A stretch of 10,945 nt of DNA from positions 1 through 10,945 of the forward strand of contig DATEOW010000033.1 of NCBI GenBank assembly GCA_035273665.1. The letters run 5' to 3'. The notes under the pieces are model-generated. The model made no database searches. It was not told the DNA's origin and saw only the letters and a list, made by a program, of their open reading frames with translations. Of this stretch, positions 8,585-10,945 are shown one piece after another (within the stretch, counting starts at the first letter, position 1; each line of letters opens with the position of its first letter). A program made the position numbers and the translations under genes. The stretch comes from DATEEW01 sp035273665. GTDB taxonomy: Bacteria; Pseudomonadota; Gammaproteobacteria; Burkholderiales; SG8-39.

Positions 8585-9238
8585 TTGTGCAAGTTGGGTG
8601 GCAAGGACCGTGCAGAGTTAGTTCTGGTGCATGGCCTGTGGATGAATCGCTTCATCTTATGGCCACTTGCTTGGCGGCTTCGGCATCGGGATTGGCGGCT
8701 TCGTTTTTTTTCCTACTTTTCTACGCTTCATCCTTACGAACGACATCCCGAGCGACTCGTTGCGCGTCTGGAAAATTCATCCGCAAACGCGATTTACTTA
8801 GTCGGCCACAGTATGGGCGGCGTGGTCATCATGAGTGCGTTGAGCCAACTGTCCGACCACGCCCGACGAAAAATTGCTGGTGTTGTGACGCTTGGCACAC
8901 CACTAAATGGCAGCGCAGCGGGGTTGCAGTTCATGCATCACGATTTAGGCCGCTTGCTGATGGGCAGTAGCCGCAAGCTCTGGCAAACTTTCCCGGTCTT
9001 GGAGATTCCCGCCGACATCCGTGTAGGACAAATTGCAGGAACGCGTCGTGTAGGACTGGGCCGTTTCTTCGCCAAGCTCGACGGTCCGAACGATGGTGTG
9101 GTCACAGTGGATGAAACGCGGCTACCCGGCCTTACTGATCATCTCGTCATGCCGGTAAGCCATACCGGCATGTTGTTTTCAAAAAATGTCGCGCGCCAAT
9201 GCTTGGCTTTTTTGCGTGATGGAAGGTTTCTGAGTTGA
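8585..9238 (+). CDS. Alpha/beta hydrolase, lipase/esterase-like (PGAP1-like family)
   Basis: A compact 217-aa serine hydrolase, probably acting on an ester or acyl substrate that cannot be predicted. It has an oxyanion-side motif VHGLW (residues 15-19), the nucleophile elbow GHSMGG with Ser76, and the LGTPLNGS segment typical of lipase-like proteins. Asp170 in DGPNDGVVTVDE and His193 in VSHTGM complete the likely triad. No signal peptide is seen, so it is predicted cytoplasmic, unlike its three neighbours. The start is uncertain: HG at 16-17 must be included, and the only candidates before it are TTG at 8585 and TTG at 8594. Neither has a strong ribosome-binding site. It is in the same frame as the SIMPL gene, with just two codons after that gene's TAA, so translation probably depends on coupling. 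The next gene's TTG start overlaps its TGA. Confidence 0.88.
   Translation: MCKLGGKDRAELVLVHGLWMNRFILWPLAWRLRHRDWRLRFFSYFSTLHPYERHPERLVARLENSSANAIYLVGHSMGGVVIMSALSQLSDHARRKIAGVVTLGTPLNGSAAGLQFMHHDLGRLLMGSSRKLWQTFPVLEIPADIRVGQIAGTRRVGLGRFFAKLDGPNDGVVTVDETRLPGLTDHLVMPVSHTGMLFSKNVARQCLAFLRDGRFLS
9148..9180 (+). terminator. Terminator-like hairpin inside the hydrolase coding region
   Basis: CATGCCGGTA (9148-9157) and TACCGGCATG (9163-9172) are perfect 10-base inverted repeats around a 5-base loop, followed directly by TTGTTTTC. This has the shape of an intrinsic terminator, yet it lies within the open frame 64 bases before the hydrolase stop and encodes the catalytic-His segment MPVSHTGM. It may attenuate expression of the downstream peptidase gene, or be a chance product of codon choice. 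Confidence 0.4.
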
Positions 9239-10326
9239 AGCGAATTATTGTTGTTCTCGCCGCCGTTTTATTGATTGTCGGTTGTAGCAGCATGCAGTAC
9301 TACATGCAGGCTATGTCCGGGCACTTAGATGTGATGAGCCGCTCACGGCCCATCGATGAAGTGCTCGCGGAGCAAAAAACATCCGATGCGTTGAGGAAAA
9401 AACTGCAGCACGTGCAGACCATCCGCAGCTTCGCCAGCCGGGAATTGGGTCTCCCTGACAATGGCAGCTATCGAGGTTATGCCGATATCAATCGGCCGTA
9501 TGTGGTCTGGAACGTATTCGCCGCGCCGGATGTATCGCTTGAGGCACGCAAAAGCTGTTTCATCTTTGTGGGTTGCGTCGCCTACCGTGGTTATTACTCG
9601 CTGAGTGAAGCAGAGGATTTCGCGGCAGAGCTGAGAGCGGAAGGATATGACACCTATATCGGCGGTGTGCCTGCTTATTCCACTCTCGGGTTCTTCGAAG
9701 ACCCTATCCTCAACACCTTTGTCGCTTATCCAGATGCCGAACTCGCGCGCTTGATATTTCATGAGCTTGCCCATCAGCAAGTTTTTCTAAAAGGCGACAC
9801 AACTTTCAACGAATCTTTTGCGGTCGCCGTCGAACGCGAGGGCCTTCGGCGTTGGCTTGCGCACGCCGGTACGGAAGCGGATCGTAAGGCGTATGCTTTC
9901 TACACCGATCGGCGGGAAGGCTTCCTCAAGCTTGTAATGGGGTATCGATCAAAGCTGGATCAGCTCTATCGCAGCAAAGTTTCAAAGGCAGAAAAGCTCG
10001 AGGGCAAACAGAGTTTGTATGCGCATATGCAAAGCGATTACCAGCGGCTGAAGCTTTCCTGGAATGGCTATTCCGGTTATGACCGATTTTTTGCCGACGC
10101 CAACAACGCCACCCTGGTTTCCCTTGCCGCCTATACGCAGATGGTGCCGGCGTTCGAAGCACTGCTGGAAAGGGAAGGCTACGATCTGAACCGTTTCTAC
10201 GTGGCCGCCCGTGACTTGTCGAGACTCGATAAATCAGAACGGGACACTCAACTCGCTACCTTACTGAAAAGCGTTCTGGGTGCTCATGTTGCGAGCACCC
10301 AGGAACTCAGAGCGGTTGCTCCCTAA
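9235..10326 (+). CDS. Predicted lipoprotein zinc aminopeptidase (PF10023 family)
   Basis: A 363-aa predicted metallopeptidase of the Aminopep family (PF10023); physiological substrates of the family are not well defined. The N-terminus MKRIIVVLAAVLLIVGCSS is a lipoprotein signal with the lipobox ending at C17, so the mature protein is anchored to a membrane facing the periplasm. The zinc site is HELAH (H176, E177, H180), and E193 in the downstream FNESFA motif is the likely third metal ligand, about 13 residues on, as in gluzincins. Residues 90-165 and the Tyr-rich C-terminal half (SWNGYSGYDRFF) are family-typical. The start is the TTG at 9235, because only this start gives an immediate lipoprotein signal; GGAAGG at 9221-9226 is its ribosome-binding site. 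Its TTGA overlaps the hydrolase stop by four bases, implying translational coupling. The TAA (10324-10326) abuts the convergent RTX gene's stop. Confidence 0.9.
   Translation: MKRIIVVLAAVLLIVGCSSMQYYMQAMSGHLDVMSRSRPIDEVLAEQKTSDALRKKLQHVQTIRSFASRELGLPDNGSYRGYADINRPYVVWNVFAAPDVSLEARKSCFIFVGCVAYRGYYSLSEAEDFAAELRAEGYDTYIGGVPAYSTLGFFEDPILNTFVAYPDAELARLIFHELAHQQVFLKGDTTFNESFAVAVEREGLRRWLAHAGTEADRKAYAFYTDRREGFLKLVMGYRSKLDQLYRSKVSKAEKLEGKQSLYAHMQSDYQRLKLSWNGYSGYDRFFADANNATLVSLAAYTQMVPAFEALLEREGYDLNRFYVAARDLSRLDKSERDTQLATLLKSVLGAHVASTQELRAVAP
10274..10304 (-). terminator. Hairpin within the peptidase 3' end, possible terminator for the RTX gene
   Basis: CTGGGTGCTC (10276-10285) and GAGCACCCAG (10293-10302) are perfect 10-base inverted repeats around a 7-base loop; outer pairs T10275-G10303 and T10274-A10304 extend the stem. 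It lies 22 bases before the peptidase stop. On the minus strand it is 23 bases past the RTX stop and is followed by AACGCTTTTC, a modest T-run, so termination of the RTX transcript is plausible. On the plus strand no T-run follows. Confidence 0.45.
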
Positions 10327-10945
10327 TTAAGCGAGTAGGTTCTCCCAATTACCCAAGGTCATTTCAACGCCCTGCAAATTCACGAGGGTAAGGAAATTGT
10401 CGCCGCCGCCATCGACGTCGACGCCGACCTGCGTGTAGTCGGTTGAACCGTCGTTATTGCTGTCGATGTGGCTGAACGATACATGCTGCGCGTCGACCAC
10501 GAAGCCCGGATGGTTGCTGTAAAAACCGCCTAAATCGAGGAGGTCGCCATTCATCCCCAACATGAAGTCGGTGATCCATTCATCGGCGCCGCCTTCGCTC
10601 AATTGTGAGTACGTGAAGCAATCATGGCCCGTGCCGCCGGTAAGTACGTCTTGGCCCATGCCGCCGTACAAGTGATCATCACCTTCGCCGCCGTTGAGGG
10701 TCTCGCTGGCGATGCTGCCGTTGATGGTGTCGTTGCCTTGGCCGCCGGTGACTTCAAAGTGTTCGAAGCCGTAGGCGTTGACGTGGGCGGGGAGGTTGCC
10801 GTTACTGTAATCCTGAGCATCGGCCCAGAACTGCACGCTGCCGTCCCAGTTGCTATAGGCGTTGAGGTTGATGTTGAGATCGCCCGTGGCGCCGCTTAAG
10901 TCAAAGCGCAGCGTATCGTCGCCCCCATCGCCATCGGCCATGTTG
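10327..10945 (-). CDS. RTX calcium-binding, type I-secreted protein, C-terminal part (5' truncated by window edge)
   Basis: The last 205 or so residues of a protein probably exported by a type I (ABC/MFP/TolC) secretion system. The frame stays open to the window edge, with an Asn codon ahead of the Met at 10941, so that Met is probably internal. Glycine/aspartate nonapeptide repeats of the calcium-binding GGxGxDxUx type are visible: GGQGNDTIN, GGEGDDHLY, GGMGQDVLT and GGTGHDCFT. After them comes a segment with DEWITDF and GDLLDLGGFY, then a Gly/Asp-rich strand region ending LTLVNLQGVEMTLGNWENLLA. This is the layout of the type I secretion C-terminal target domain (VC_A0849-like subclass). The catalytic or adhesive part lies outside the window, so function (protease, lipase, adhesin) is unknown. 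A Cys in the last repeat is unusual, since RTX proteins are generally Cys-poor. Confidence 0.88.
   Translation of the reverse strand, partial: NMADGDGGDDTLRFDLSGATGDLNINLNAYSNWDGSVQFWADAQDYSNGNLPAHVNAYGFEHFEVTGGQGNDTINGSIASETLNGGEGDDHLYGGMGQDVLTGGTGHDCFTYSQLSEGGADEWITDFMLGMNGDLLDLGGFYSNHPGFVVDAQHVSFSHIDSNNDGSTDYTQVGVDVDGGGDNFLTLVNLQGVEMTLGNWENLLA
10612..10746 (-). repeat. RTX nonapeptide-repeat coding segment
   Basis: Four GGxGxDxUx nonapeptides: one at codons for residues 66-74 (counted from the Met at 10941) and three back to back at residues 84-110. Between them lies GSIASETLN, which looks like a decayed repeat lacking the GG pair. Such repeats fold into a parallel beta-roll that binds calcium outside the cell. 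Confidence 0.85.

Noticed and set aside
10624..10899. Plus-strand Ala/Val-rich open frame opposite the RTX gene
   Set aside because: It is the complement of Gly/Asp-rich RTX repeat codons, which naturally yields Val/Ala-rich antisense translation.
1..10945. CRISPR arrays, tRNA or rRNA genes, insertion sequences, transposases, integrase sites
   Set aside because: I looked on both strands and saw no repeat-spacer pattern, RNA gene signature, transposase motif or flanking inverted repeats.

Overview
This 10.9-kb window is densely coding bacterial DNA of moderately high GC. A large single-chain NAD-dependent glutamate dehydrogenase, a REC-GGDEF-EAL response regulator, a SIMPL-domain protein and a PF10023-type lipoprotein peptidase together suggest a gammaproteobacterium, perhaps close to the Xanthomonadales (Lysobacterales). 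That placement is an inference from gene families; the window holds no rRNA or other taxonomic marker.

Layout. (1) Positions 1-495 (+): the C-terminal end of a sensor histidine kinase whose start lies outside the window. (2) 501-2300 (-): a response regulator with a REC domain, a degenerate GGDEF domain and an intact-looking EAL domain, convergent with the kinase and separated from it by 5 bases. (3) 2301-2545: a divergent intergenic region with repeated CTTAA-type boxes. (4) 2546-7474 (+): a complete 1642-aa NAD-glutamate dehydrogenase. (5) 7536-10326 (+): four tightly packed genes. They encode a small secreted coiled-coil protein, a SIMPL (DUF541) exported protein, a compact serine alpha/beta hydrolase, and a lipoprotein zinc peptidase. 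(6) 10327-10945 (-): the C-terminal end of an RTX-type, probably type I-secreted protein. Its stop codon abuts the peptidase stop codon with no base between them.

How the genes may work together. The kinase and the response regulator form a plausible two-component/c-di-GMP signalling pair; their convergent orientation means they are not co-transcribed. The dehydrogenase feeds glutamate into the TCA cycle as 2-oxoglutarate. The four genes after it have short gaps or overlaps and may be transcribed with it, because no terminator is visible in the 61-base gap. Three of the four have export signals, so they look like a cell-envelope module, possibly handling envelope stress or turnover.

No mobile element, CRISPR array, tRNA or rRNA was seen. 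The most notable non-coding signals are two perfect 10-bp inverted repeats inside the 3' ends of coding regions (hydrolase and peptidase), the zero-gap convergent stops at 10324-10329, and spaced direct repeats upstream of the response regulator gene.
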